Source of the DNA: Sphaerisporangium krabiense
GTDB taxonomy: Bacteria > Actinomycetota > Actinomycetes > Streptosporangiales > Streptosporangiaceae
Assembly (NCBI RefSeq): GCF_014200435.1
Contig: NZ_JACHBR010000001.1
Coordinates: 5,398,001 to 5,462,000 of the forward strand
Reading direction: 5' to 3'
DNA: 64,000 nt
The translations under genes were made by a program, and so were the position numbers. Positions 41,759 to 49,219 of this stretch are shown piece after piece (the stretch's first letter is position 1; every line of letters begins with the position of its first letter). Under the pieces are notes generated by a model. The model ran no database searches. It saw only the letters and a list, made by a program, of their open reading frames with translations, and was not told where the DNA came from.

Positions 41759-43545
41759 GTGGCGGGCGTCTCGCGCCAGCGGTTGGTGATGGGCAGCCGG
41801 CGGTCGCGCCCGAAGTTCTTCGGGGTGATCTTCGGGCCCGGGGGGTACTGGCGGCGCTTGTACTCGGCCAGGTCCACCAGCCGGATCACCCGCGCCACCA
41901 GCTCGGCGTCGTGCCCGGCCGCCACCAGCTCGCCCTTGCCCATGTCCCGCTCGACGTAGTCGGCCAGCAGCCGGTCCAGCAGGTCGTACGGCGGCAGCGA
42001 GTCGGTGTCGCGCTGGCCGGGGCGCAGCTCGGCGCTCGGCTCCTTGGTGATCGAGTTCTCCGGGATGGGCGGCACGGCGAAGGGGTGCAGCAACTCGCCG
42101 CCCCGGCCCGCCTGGGCGTTGCGCCACCGCGACAGCTCCCACACCGTCGTCTTCAGCACGTCCTTGATCGGGGCGAACCCGCCCGCGGAGTCGCCGTAGA
42201 GGGTGGAGTAGCCGGTGGCGAGCTCGCTCTTGTTGCCGGTGGTCAGCACCAGGTGGCCGTGCTCGTTGGACAGGCTCATCAGCAGCATGCCCCGCACCCG
42301 CGCCTGCAGGTTCTCCGCGGCGAGCCCGTGGACGTCGATCTCCTTCTCGAAGGCGTCGACGATCCCCTCGATGGGCACCAGCCGGGAGTGCAGCCCCTGC
42401 CGCTCGACCAGCTCGCGGGCGTCGCCCACCGAGTGGTCGGAGGAGTGGCGCGAGGGCATGAGCACGACGTGGACGCGGTCCGGGCCCACCGCGTCGGCGG
42501 CGATGGTGGCGGTCAGCGCGGAGTCGATGCCGCCGGACAGGCCGAGGATCACCGAGCCGAAGCCGTTCTTGGTGACGTAGTCGCGCACGCCGAGCACCAG
42601 CGCCGAGTACACCTCCTCCAGGTCGTCCAGGCGCGGGGCCACGACGGGCGGCTCGGGGGTGTAGGCGGGCAGGGGCCCGGCCGAGAGCTCCAGCCGCTCG
42701 ACGGTGATCGTGGTGCCGTCCTTGGCGTCCACCGGGAAGGCGCCCGGGCGGGCCGCGGGGTCGGCGGCGGGCAGCTCCAGATCGGTGACCAGCAGCTCTT
42801 CGCGGAACTGGTCGGCGCGCGCGACGAGCCCGCCGTCCGGGCCGACCACGATCGAGTCGCCGTCGAAGATCAGCTCGTCCTGGCCGCCGACCTGGTTGAC
42901 GTACGCCAGCGCGCACCCGGCCTCGCGGGCGCGGTCGGCGCACAGCGCCAGGCGCACGTCGTCCTTCTCGCGCTCGTACGGCGAGGCGTTCGGCACCACC
43001 AGCAGGCCGGCGCCCGCCTCGGCCGCGGCCGACACCGGGCCGCCGTCCTGCCACAGGTCCTCGCAGACGGCGATCGCGACGTCGACGCCGTGCAGGCGGA
43101 AGATCGGCATGCGGTCGCCGCGCACGAAGTAGCGGTACTCGTCGAACACGCCGTAGTTGGGCAGGTGGTGCTTGGCCGTGCGGGCGACGATCCGGCCCCG
43201 GTGCAGCAGCGCGGCGGCGTCGAGCGGCGCACCCTTGGGCTGGCCCGGCCGGGGCGCCACGCCGGCGCGGTCGACGTAGCCGACGACGACCGGCAGCTCG
43301 CCGAGCCCTTCCTCGGCCAGCCGCGCGGCCACGGCCTCAAGGGTCGTGATCGAGGCGTCCACGAACGACGCGCGCAGCACCAGGTCCTCGACGGGGTACC
43401 CGGTCAGGAACATCTCGGTGAACACGACCAGGTGCGCGCCGCGGTCCGCGGCGCGGCGCGTCCACTCCAGCAGGGTGGCGGCGTTGGCGGAAAGGTCGCC
43501 GACCGCCGGGTTGGTCTGGGCGAGGGCTATACGCAGTTGTGGCAC
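41755..43545 (-). CDS. nadE: Glutamine-dependent NAD+ synthetase
   Basis: 596 residues, two domains. The N-terminal nitrilase-type glutaminase has its triad: Glu in VVFTEMFLTGYPVED, Lys in TAKHHLPNYGVFDEYRYF and Cys in VDVAIAVCEDLWQDGG. The C-terminal synthetase has the P-loop VILGLSGGIDSALTATIA and LMPSRHSSDHSVGDARELV, TTGNKSELATGYSTLYGDSAGGFAPIKD. It forms NAD+ from deamido-NAD+, ATP and glutamine. GTG 43545 (VPQLRIALAQ) has AAGGTGGAGG upstream; the longer frame to 44172 is the TetR gene in another frame. Confidence 0.96.
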   Translation of the reverse strand: MPQLRIALAQTNPAVGDLSANAATLLEWTRRAADRGAHLVVFTEMFLTGYPVEDLVLRASFVDASITTLEAVAARLAEEGLGELPVVVGYVDRAGVAPRPGQPKGAPLDAAALLHRGRIVARTAKHHLPNYGVFDEYRYFVRGDRMPIFRLHGVDVAIAVCEDLWQDGGPVSAAAEAGAGLLVVPNASPYEREKDDVRLALCADRAREAGCALAYVNQVGGQDELIFDGDSIVVGPDGGLVARADQFREELLVTDLELPAADPAARPGAFPVDAKDGTTITVERLELSAGPLPAYTPEPPVVAPRLDDLEEVYSALVLGVRDYVTKNGFGSVILGLSGGIDSALTATIAADAVGPDRVHVVLMPSRHSSDHSVGDARELVERQGLHSRLVPIEGIVDAFEKEIDVHGLAAENLQARVRGMLLMSLSNEHGHLVLTTGNKSELATGYSTLYGDSAGGFAPIKDVLKTTVWELSRWRNAQAGRGGELLHPFAVPPIPENSITKEPSAELRPGQRDTDSLPPYDLLDRLLADYVERDMGKGELVAAGHDAELVARVIRLVDLAEYKRRQYPPGPKITPKNFGRDRRLPITNRWRETPAT

Positions 43546-43589
43546 GACCTCCACCTTACGCGCGGCACTCCCGTGGCCCCGGGCGAGGA

Positions 43590-44159
43590 TCAGCGCTGGG
43601 GGCGCAGGCCGTCCATCATGATCGTGAGCAGCAGTTCGCCGCTCTCCGGCGAGCGCTCGGTCGCCACCGCGACCGCGTGGCCCATGCGCAGCAGCTCCAG
43701 GCCGTCGAGGCCGTCGCGTACCTCCCCGGCCGCCACGGCGCGGGCCAGCAGGGTGTCCGCCGCCTGGCGCATGTAGGTGTGGCAGGCGGAGAAGACCTCG
43801 GAGCGGCCGTCCAGCGTGGACTTCAGCGCCTCGACCAGCCCGCGCTTGGTGTGGCTGTGGGCGACCAGGGCGCGCAGCCACTCGCGTACCGCCTCGCGTG
43901 GCGGGAGGCGGTCGGCGAACTCCGCGGCCTGCCCGGCCAGGCCCACCACGTGGTCGTGGTAGACGGCCTCCTGGAGGGCGAGGCGGGTGGGGAAGTGGCG
44001 GTAGAGCGTGCCGATGCCCACGCCGGCGCGGCGCGCGATCTCCTCCAGCGGAGCGTCCGGGCCCAGCTCGGCGAACGCCGCGTGCGCCTCGGCGAGCAGC
44101 CGCTCGTAGTTGCGGCGCGCGTCGGCGCGCATGGGGCGGGGTGCCGAGGTGGTGCTCAT
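43590..44159 (-). CDS. TetR-family repressor, divergent from an MFS exporter
   Basis: 189 residues from ATG 44159 (MSTTSAPRPMRADARRNYER). HTH: APLEEIARRAGVGIGTLYRHFPTRLALQEAVYHD (about 35-68). The C-terminal part has the SHTKRGLVEAL pattern seen in actinobacterial TetR repressors with a SbtR-like C domain. It faces the exporter at 44364 across a 204-base region with two matching 15-base palindromes, so it very probably represses that gene and itself. Confidence 0.92.
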   Translation of the reverse strand: MSTTSAPRPMRADARRNYERLLAEAHAAFAELGPDAPLEEIARRAGVGIGTLYRHFPTRLALQEAVYHDHVVGLAGQAAEFADRLPPREAVREWLRALVAHSHTKRGLVEALKSTLDGRSEVFSACHTYMRQAADTLLARAVAAGEVRDGLDGLELLRMGHAVAVATERSPESGELLLTIMMDGLRPQR

Positions 44160-44221
44160 GGCTCTCTCGCAATGCGGACGGGTGGGCGAGGATCGCGCGC
44201 CCACATCACGACCTTAACCGA

Positions 44222-44250
44222 TTGCCAACCGGAGGCAGCCTCCGTATAGT
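44222..44250 (+). promoter_or_regulatory. Exporter promoter with operator in the spacer
   Basis: -35 TTGCCA (44222-44227), a 17-base spacer, -10 TATAGT (44245-44250). The spacer contains the first palindrome in full, so bound repressor would block polymerase. Confidence 0.7.
44230..44244. promoter_or_regulatory. TetR operator 1
   Basis: CGGAGGCAGCCTCCG, a perfect 15-base palindrome lying between the -35 and -10 of the exporter promoter. It matches operator 2 at all arm positions. Confidence 0.75.
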
Positions 44251-44256
44251 CACAAG

Positions 44257-44271
44257 CGGAGGAACCCTCCG
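44257..44271. promoter_or_regulatory. TetR operator 2
   Basis: CGGAGGAACCCTCCG, with the same CGGAGG-N3-CCTCCG arms as operator 1, 27 bases further on, at the expected transcription start of the exporter gene. Confidence 0.75.
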
Positions 44272-44363
44272 ATTGTCGCACGGGGTCGTTTTCCGCGTGC
44301 CCGTCGTTTCCGTCTTTTCCGTCTTTTCCTTTTCCCGACTTCCCGTCGTTTCGTGGAGCGTCC

Positions 44364-45788
44364 ATGTTGACTTCGACCACTTTACGTGACCATGCGGATA
44401 CGAAAGCGGCACGGCCGGGCGTCGCCCTGGCCGTCGTCGCCGGCACCCAGCTCATGATCGCGCTCGACGCCACCGTCGTGACCATCGCCCTGCCGCGCAT
44501 CCAGGCCGACCTCGGCTTCTCCGCGACCGCCCTGTCCTGGGTGCAGAACGCCTACATGCTCGCCTTCGGCGGCCTGCTGCTGCTCGGCGGGCGCGCCGGG
44601 GACATCCTCGGGCGCAGGCGCGCCTTCCTGGGCGGCGTCGTGCTGTTCACGCTGGCCTCCCTGCTCGCCGGGCTCGCCACCGCCCCCTGGTGGCTGCTCG
44701 CGGCGCGCGCCCTGCAAGGCGTCGGCGCCGCCGTGGCCGGGCCGAGCGTGCTCGCGCTCATCGCCACCACGTTCACCGAGACCCGGGCCCGCGCCCGCGC
44801 CCTGTCCATCTATTCGGCCGTCGCCGGCGCCGGGGCGGCGGTCGGGCTCATCGGCGGCGGCCTGCTCACCGGCACCACCTCCTGGCGGTGGGTGTTCTTC
44901 GTCAACCTCCCGATCGGGGCGCTCGTCCTGCTGCTCGCGCCGCGGTTCATCCCCGAGACCGACCGCAGGCCGGGACGCTTCGACCTCGCCGGCGCGCTCA
45001 CCTGCACCACCGGCATGACCGCCCTGGTCTACGGCTTCATCTCCGTCGCCGAGCACGGCTGGGGCGACCCGGTCTCGCTCGGCGCCTTCGCCCTCGCCGC
45101 CGTCGCGCTGGGAGGCTTCGTCGCGGTCGAGCGCCGCGCCCGCCAGCCGATCATGCCGCTGCGCCTGTTCCGCGCGCGCGACCGCGCCGCCGCCTACCTG
45201 GCCCAGCTCGTGCTCGCCGCCGCCATGTTCGGGGTGTTCTTCTTCCTCACCCAGTTCTTCCAGGCGGTGCTGCGCCTGGAGCCGCTCGCGGCGGGCCTCG
45301 CCTTCCTGCCCATGGCGGGCACGCAGTTCGCGCTGGTGCGCGTCGTCCCCTCGCTGATCCCGCGTCTCGGCGCCAAGACCCTCATGGTGACCGGCGCGGC
45401 CCTGGCCGCCGTCGCGATGGTCCTGCTCACCCGGCTCTCCGCGGACACCGCGTACTTCCCCGGCATCTTCGTCCCGCTGCTGCTGCTGGGCATGGGCGGG
45501 GCGCTCGCCTTCCTGCCCCTCAACATGACGATCCTGTCCGGCGTCGCGCCCGCCGACTCCGGCGCCGCCTCCGGCCTCGCCCAGACCATGGTCTGGGCGG
45601 GCGGCTCCCTCGGCTCCGCCGTCCTGGTCACCATCCTCGCCTCCTCGTTCCGGCACGCCGCCGCCGCGCCGCGCGAGGTCCTGGCCGCCGGCATCGCGCA
45701 CTCCTTCGCCGGCGGCACCGCCTTCGCCGTCTGCGGCCTCCTGGTGACGCTCCTGCTGAGCCGCCGCCCGCGCGCGACGGACGGCTGA
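44364..45788 (+). CDS. MFS (EmrB/DHA2-type) drug exporter
   Basis: 474 residues. Signatures are ALDATVVTIALPRIQADLGFS (helix 1), GRAGDILGRRRAFLGG (motif A), and VAGAGAAVGLIGGGLLTGTTSWRWVFFVNLPIG (motif C). It should export hydrophobic drugs with proton exchange. GTGGAGCG lies a few bases before ATG 44364. The leader of about 107 bases after the predicted start site contains operator 2 and a long pyrimidine tract. It is regulated by the divergent TetR gene. It ends seven bases from the convergent SARP fusion gene. Confidence 0.92.
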   Translation: MLTSTTLRDHADTKAARPGVALAVVAGTQLMIALDATVVTIALPRIQADLGFSATALSWVQNAYMLAFGGLLLLGGRAGDILGRRRAFLGGVVLFTLASLLAGLATAPWWLLAARALQGVGAAVAGPSVLALIATTFTETRARARALSIYSAVAGAGAAVGLIGGGLLTGTTSWRWVFFVNLPIGALVLLLAPRFIPETDRRPGRFDLAGALTCTTGMTALVYGFISVAEHGWGDPVSLGAFALAAVALGGFVAVERRARQPIMPLRLFRARDRAAAYLAQLVLAAAMFGVFFFLTQFFQAVLRLEPLAAGLAFLPMAGTQFALVRVVPSLIPRLGAKTLMVTGAALAAVAMVLLTRLSADTAYFPGIFVPLLLLGMGGALAFLPLNMTILSGVAPADSGAASGLAQTMVWAGGSLGSAVLVTILASSFRHAAAAPREVLAAGIAHSFAGGTAFAVCGLLVTLLLSRRPRATDG

Positions 45789-45795
45789 CGCCGGG

Positions 45796-47262
45796 CTAGG
45801 CGCCGAGATGGGTGCCGGGGCTGATCAGGCCGGACTCGTAGGCCAGGATGACGAGCTGGGCCCGGTCGAGCAGGGCCAGGCAGTCGAGGATGACGGCCAG
45901 GGACGTGGCCACGTCGGACTCGGGGACGGCCAGCGTCGTGGCGATCTCCTGGTTGGTGAGACCGCGGGCCACGAGCTTGACCAGGTCGAGGTCGCCGTCG
46001 GACAGGCCCTTCAGCCCCGGCGGGACGGCCGGGTCGCCGCGCCCGGCGAACCCGGCGATCAGGCGGGTGGTGACCGCCGGGTCGATCAGCGCGTCGCCGT
46101 CCGCCGCCGCGCGGATCGCGGCCAGCAACTGCTCGGGGGGCGAGGTCTTCAGGATGAAACCGCTGACGCCCGCCCGCAGCGCCGCGTACAGGTTCTCGTC
46201 GGTGCCGAAGGTGGTCATCATGATCACCTTCGGCGGGGCGGCGTCGGAGAGGATCCGGCGGGCGGCGGCCAGGCCGTCCAGCCGGGGCATGGAGATGTCC
46301 ATCAGCACCAGGTCCGGGCGGGTGCGCCGGATCAGCGCGATCGCCTGCTCGCCGTCCTGCGCCTCGCCCACCATCTCCAGGCCCGGCTCGTTCTCCATGA
46401 TCACCCGCAGGCCGGTGCGGACGAGGGCCTGGTCGTCGGCCACCACCACGCGCAGAACCGAGGTCTCCGGCGCCGGCGCCTCCACGGGGGCGGCGTCCGG
46501 CGCCGGGGTGTTCAGGTGGGACGCCTGGGCGAGGATGTCACGTTCCAGCCGCTGGAGGGTCGGGCCGAGGTCCAAGCCGAGTTCCTCGCGCAGCAACGCG
46601 CGCGCCCGGCGCAACGCCCCGAGCGCGTCGCCCTGCCGTCCCGCCCGGTACAGGGCCAGGGCCAGCAGGCGCCACGCCTCCTCGCGCAGCGGGTGCGCCG
46701 AGGCGTGCGACTCCAGGTCCGGGATCAGCGCCGAGGCCCTGCCGAGCCGCAGCGCCGCCTCGGCGCGCTGCTCGATGGCGAGCAGGCGCAGCTCGTCCAG
46801 GCGCATCGCCTCGGCGGCGGCCCAGGGGAGGTCGGCGAACTCGGCCAGCGCCGGGCCGCGCCACAGCCCGAGCGCCCGCTCCATCCGGTCCAGCACCGCG
46901 GTGGGGTCGCCGCCCTGCTCGGCGCGGACCAGGTTCTCGAACAGCCAGCTGTCCACCGTGTCCGGGTCGGTGCGCAGCGCGTACCCCGGGGGAGCCGAGA
47001 CCAGCACCGCGGCCTCCTCGCGCGGCGCCCGGTCCGGCTCCAGCGCGCGGCGCAGCCGCGAGACGTAACCCTGGATCGTCGAGAGGGCCTGGGACGGCGG
47101 GTCGCCCGGCCACAACTCGTCGATCAGCACGCTCATGGGCACGGACCGCCCGCCCGCCACCAGCAGCCGCGCCAGCACGGCCTGCTGGCGTTGCCCGCCC
47201 AGGTCCAGCACTGAATCATGATGAAGTACCTGAAAGGGCCCAAGAGCACGAAATTTCAACAT
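45796..47262 (-). CDS. SARP-type regulator fused to a NarL-type receiver with a degenerate LuxR domain
   Basis: 488 residues. Order: OmpR-type winged helix (1-95; LGPFQVLHHDSVLDLGGQRQQAVLARLL, LIDELWPGDPPSQALSTIQGYVSRLRRAL), bacterial transcriptional activation domain BTAD (about 95-245; DSWLFENLVRAEQGGD...REELGLDLGPTLQRLERDIL), a linker, a receiver (about 268-385) with all key residues (VVADDQ, Asp in LVLMDISMP, MTT, ILKTSP), and a LuxR-like end (about 416-475) whose recognition helix reads ESDVATSLAVILDCL instead of EATVKTHVARVLMKL. DNA binding has therefore probably moved to the SARP part, with phosphorylation as the switch. ATG 47262 starts the SARP fold; TACGCT ten bases upstream suggests a near-leaderless mRNA. 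No kinase is adjacent; two lie 2 kb away. Confidence 0.9.
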   Translation of the reverse strand: MLKFRALGPFQVLHHDSVLDLGGQRQQAVLARLLVAGGRSVPMSVLIDELWPGDPPSQALSTIQGYVSRLRRALEPDRAPREEAAVLVSAPPGYALRTDPDTVDSWLFENLVRAEQGGDPTAVLDRMERALGLWRGPALAEFADLPWAAAEAMRLDELRLLAIEQRAEAALRLGRASALIPDLESHASAHPLREEAWRLLALALYRAGRQGDALGALRRARALLREELGLDLGPTLQRLERDILAQASHLNTPAPDAAPVEAPAPETSVLRVVVADDQALVRTGLRVIMENEPGLEMVGEAQDGEQAIALIRRTRPDLVLMDISMPRLDGLAAARRILSDAAPPKVIMMTTFGTDENLYAALRAGVSGFILKTSPPEQLLAAIRAAADGDALIDPAVTTRLIAGFAGRGDPAVPPGLKGLSDGDLDLVKLVARGLTNQEIATTLAVPESDVATSLAVILDCLALLDRAQLVILAYESGLISPGTHLGA

Positions 47263-47630
47263 CGCAGCGCATAGCGTAGGGCCAAACCCCCCTCCCCGTA
47301 CGCCACCACCCCATGCCGTTGCCCATCCGTGAGCTTCCCTCACAATTCCCCGGCCGCCGTCGGCCCATCCGAGAGTGCGCATCGGCGGGACGGCGGGGGA
47401 TGAGCCGGCGTGTCGGCGGCTCGCACTGACAAGCGTTCGGTTCGATCGACCAGAGCTGCTGGGTGGGCCGACGGCGGCTGACCACGACGGACCCGCACGG
47501 TGGGTCTCTGACCTCCTTGATTACAATCCTGGACCATCGACTTCTCTGTGCCGCACCTCAAGGTGCATGGCGACGAGGCCGGACTTTCTCCGACGCCACC
47601 GACATCTCTTCCGAAAGACGGCGATTCGTG
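47263..47630. other. 368-base divergent region between SARP fusion and acetyltransferase
   Basis: No gene seen. On the plus strand TACAAT (47522-47527) is a good -10 for the acetyltransferase gene, giving a leader of about 97 bases. On the minus strand TACGCT lies near the SARP start. Confidence 0.4.
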
Positions 47631-48275
47631 ATGCCCGTTCCTCCCGATCCGACCGTGGTGCACCCCATGCCCGGGCAGCCCCGGGTCGTGCTGCTCAAGC
47701 CGCTGGTCACCTCGCCGCTGATCGAGGTCGGAGAGTTCTCGTACTACGACGACCCCGATGATCCGACCGCCTTCGAGACCCGTAACGTGCTGTACCACTA
47801 CGGGCCGGAGAAGCTGGTGATCGGGAAGTTCTGCGCGCTCGGCGAGGGCGTGCGGTTCCTCATGAACGGCGCCAACCACCGCATGGACGGCCCCTCGACG
47901 TTCCCCTTCCCGATCATGGGTGGCTCGTGGGCCGAGCACTTCGACCTCATCACCGGCCTGCCCGGACGGGGTGACACCGTGGTGGGCAACGACGTCTGGC
48001 TCGGCTACCGGTCCATGGTGATGCCCGGCGTCCGCATCGGCCATGGCGCGATCGTCGCCTCGGGTGCCGTCGTCGTCGAGGACGTGCCCGACTACGGCAT
48101 CGTGGGCGGCAACCCGGCCCGGCTCATCCGCCGCCGCCACAGCGACGCCGACATCGAGCGCCTCCTGGCCCTGGCCTGGTGGGACTGGCCGCTGGAGCTC
48201 GTCACCGAGCACCTCCGCACGATCATGTCCGGCACCGTCGACGAACTGGAGAGGGCGGCCGCCGCGCAGCGGTGA
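47631..48275 (+). CDS. CatB/Vat-type xenobiotic acetyltransferase (left-handed beta-helix)
   Basis: 214 residues. Hexapeptide-repeat enzyme: VLYHYGPEKLVIGKFCALGEGVRFLMNGANHRMDG with the catalytic His, the insertion loop GGSWAEHFDLI, then GNDVWLGYRSMVMPGVRIGHGAIVASGAVVVEDVPDYGIVGGNPARLIRRR. The group acetylates chloramphenicol or streptogramin A; in environmental actinomycetes the true acceptor is often unknown. ATG 47631 is used; the ribosome site is weak (GAAAGACGG). A P-loop kinase gene follows after 160 bases. Confidence 0.9.
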   Translation: MPVPPDPTVVHPMPGQPRVVLLKPLVTSPLIEVGEFSYYDDPDDPTAFETRNVLYHYGPEKLVIGKFCALGEGVRFLMNGANHRMDGPSTFPFPIMGGSWAEHFDLITGLPGRGDTVVGNDVWLGYRSMVMPGVRIGHGAIVASGAVVVEDVPDYGIVGGNPARLIRRRHSDADIERLLALAWWDWPLELVTEHLRTIMSGTVDELERAAAAQR

Positions 48276-48435
48276 GGCGGTGCGCCGTCGTCCGTTCGCC
48301 TTCGACACCAGAATCGAGTCGTCAGCATGCCGGTTCCGTCCCACCCCACCACGTTCGCCGGCATCCTCACCATCCCGGCCTCCACCGTCGCCGACCTCTG
48401 AGAACCGAGACCCGACCCATCCGGGAGGACATCTG

Positions 48436-49131
48436 ATGACCGGCCATGACTCCCTCGCGGACGGCGAAGTCCGGGATCCGTTCGGCACGTTGCGCCGGGC
48501 ATTGTGGATCGGCGGTGGTCAATGGGCCGGGAAGTCGACCGTGGCCCGGCTCCTGGCCGTCCGGCACGGCGTCACCGTCTACAACTACGACTACCACGAC
48601 GCCCGCGGTCACAACGCTCGCCGGATCGCCCGTCGCGTCGGCCTCGGCGAGCCCGCCGCCGAGCCCGACCCGGACGAGGTGTGGGTCCACACCACCCCGG
48701 AAGAGATGGCCACCGCGACCCTGGCCGGTTTCCCGGACCGGTTCGAGTGGGCCCTGGACGACCTGCGCGCGCTCGTCTCAGGCCACCCGATCATCGCCGA
48801 AGGCTGGGGACTGCGCCCCGAACTCGTCGCCCCCATCATCGACTCACCGCGCCGGATGGTCGTCATGGTGCCCACGCCGGAGTTCCGCCGGCACCAAGTG
48901 CGAGAACTACCGCGCGCCGCCTCCCTCGGGCACCGCCTCAGCGATCCGGCCCGCGCGCAGGCCAACCGCCTCGCCCGGGATCGCCTCGTCGCGGAGGACG
49001 CCGTCCGCGCCGCCCACCGGCTCGGCGTCCGCGTGATCGAAGTCGACGGTTCCCGCGACGCCGCCGCCATCGCGGGGATCGTGGCCGACCATTTCAGCCC
49101 CTACCTCCCAGAGCGAGATTCCCGGTCCTGA
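48436..49131 (+). CDS. P-loop nucleotide kinase-like protein
   Basis: 231 residues. Walker A is LWIGGGQWAGKSTVARLLA near residue 24; the fold resembles cytidylate/shikimate-type kinases or zeta-like NTPases (YNYDYHDARGHNARR, HPIIAEGWGLRPELV, a lid-like Arg cluster, VIEVDGSRDAAAIAGIV). The phosphate acceptor is unknown; small-molecule phosphorylation is plausible. GGGAGGA lies seven bases before ATG 48436. The neighbouring acetyltransferase hints at a role in modifying or detoxifying compounds, but that is inference. Confidence 0.8.
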   Translation: MTGHDSLADGEVRDPFGTLRRALWIGGGQWAGKSTVARLLAVRHGVTVYNYDYHDARGHNARRIARRVGLGEPAAEPDPDEVWVHTTPEEMATATLAGFPDRFEWALDDLRALVSGHPIIAEGWGLRPELVAPIIDSPRRMVVMVPTPEFRRHQVRELPRAASLGHRLSDPARAQANRLARDRLVAEDAVRAAHRLGVRVIEVDGSRDAAAIAGIVADHFSPYLPERDSRS

Positions 49132-49219
49132 TCGACAGAGGCATCCCGGCACGTCACCATGACCGGCCGCTGCCGATCTCGAGGATTCGGCGGGGTGGGT
49201 GTTCTCCAGGGGCGGTCGG

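Noticed and set aside
48327-48401. A 24-codon ORF (MPVPSHPTTFAGILTIPAST...) between the acetyltransferase and kinase genes
   Set aside because: It has no ribosome site and no signal peptide; similarity of its first residues to the acetyltransferase start is probably chance.
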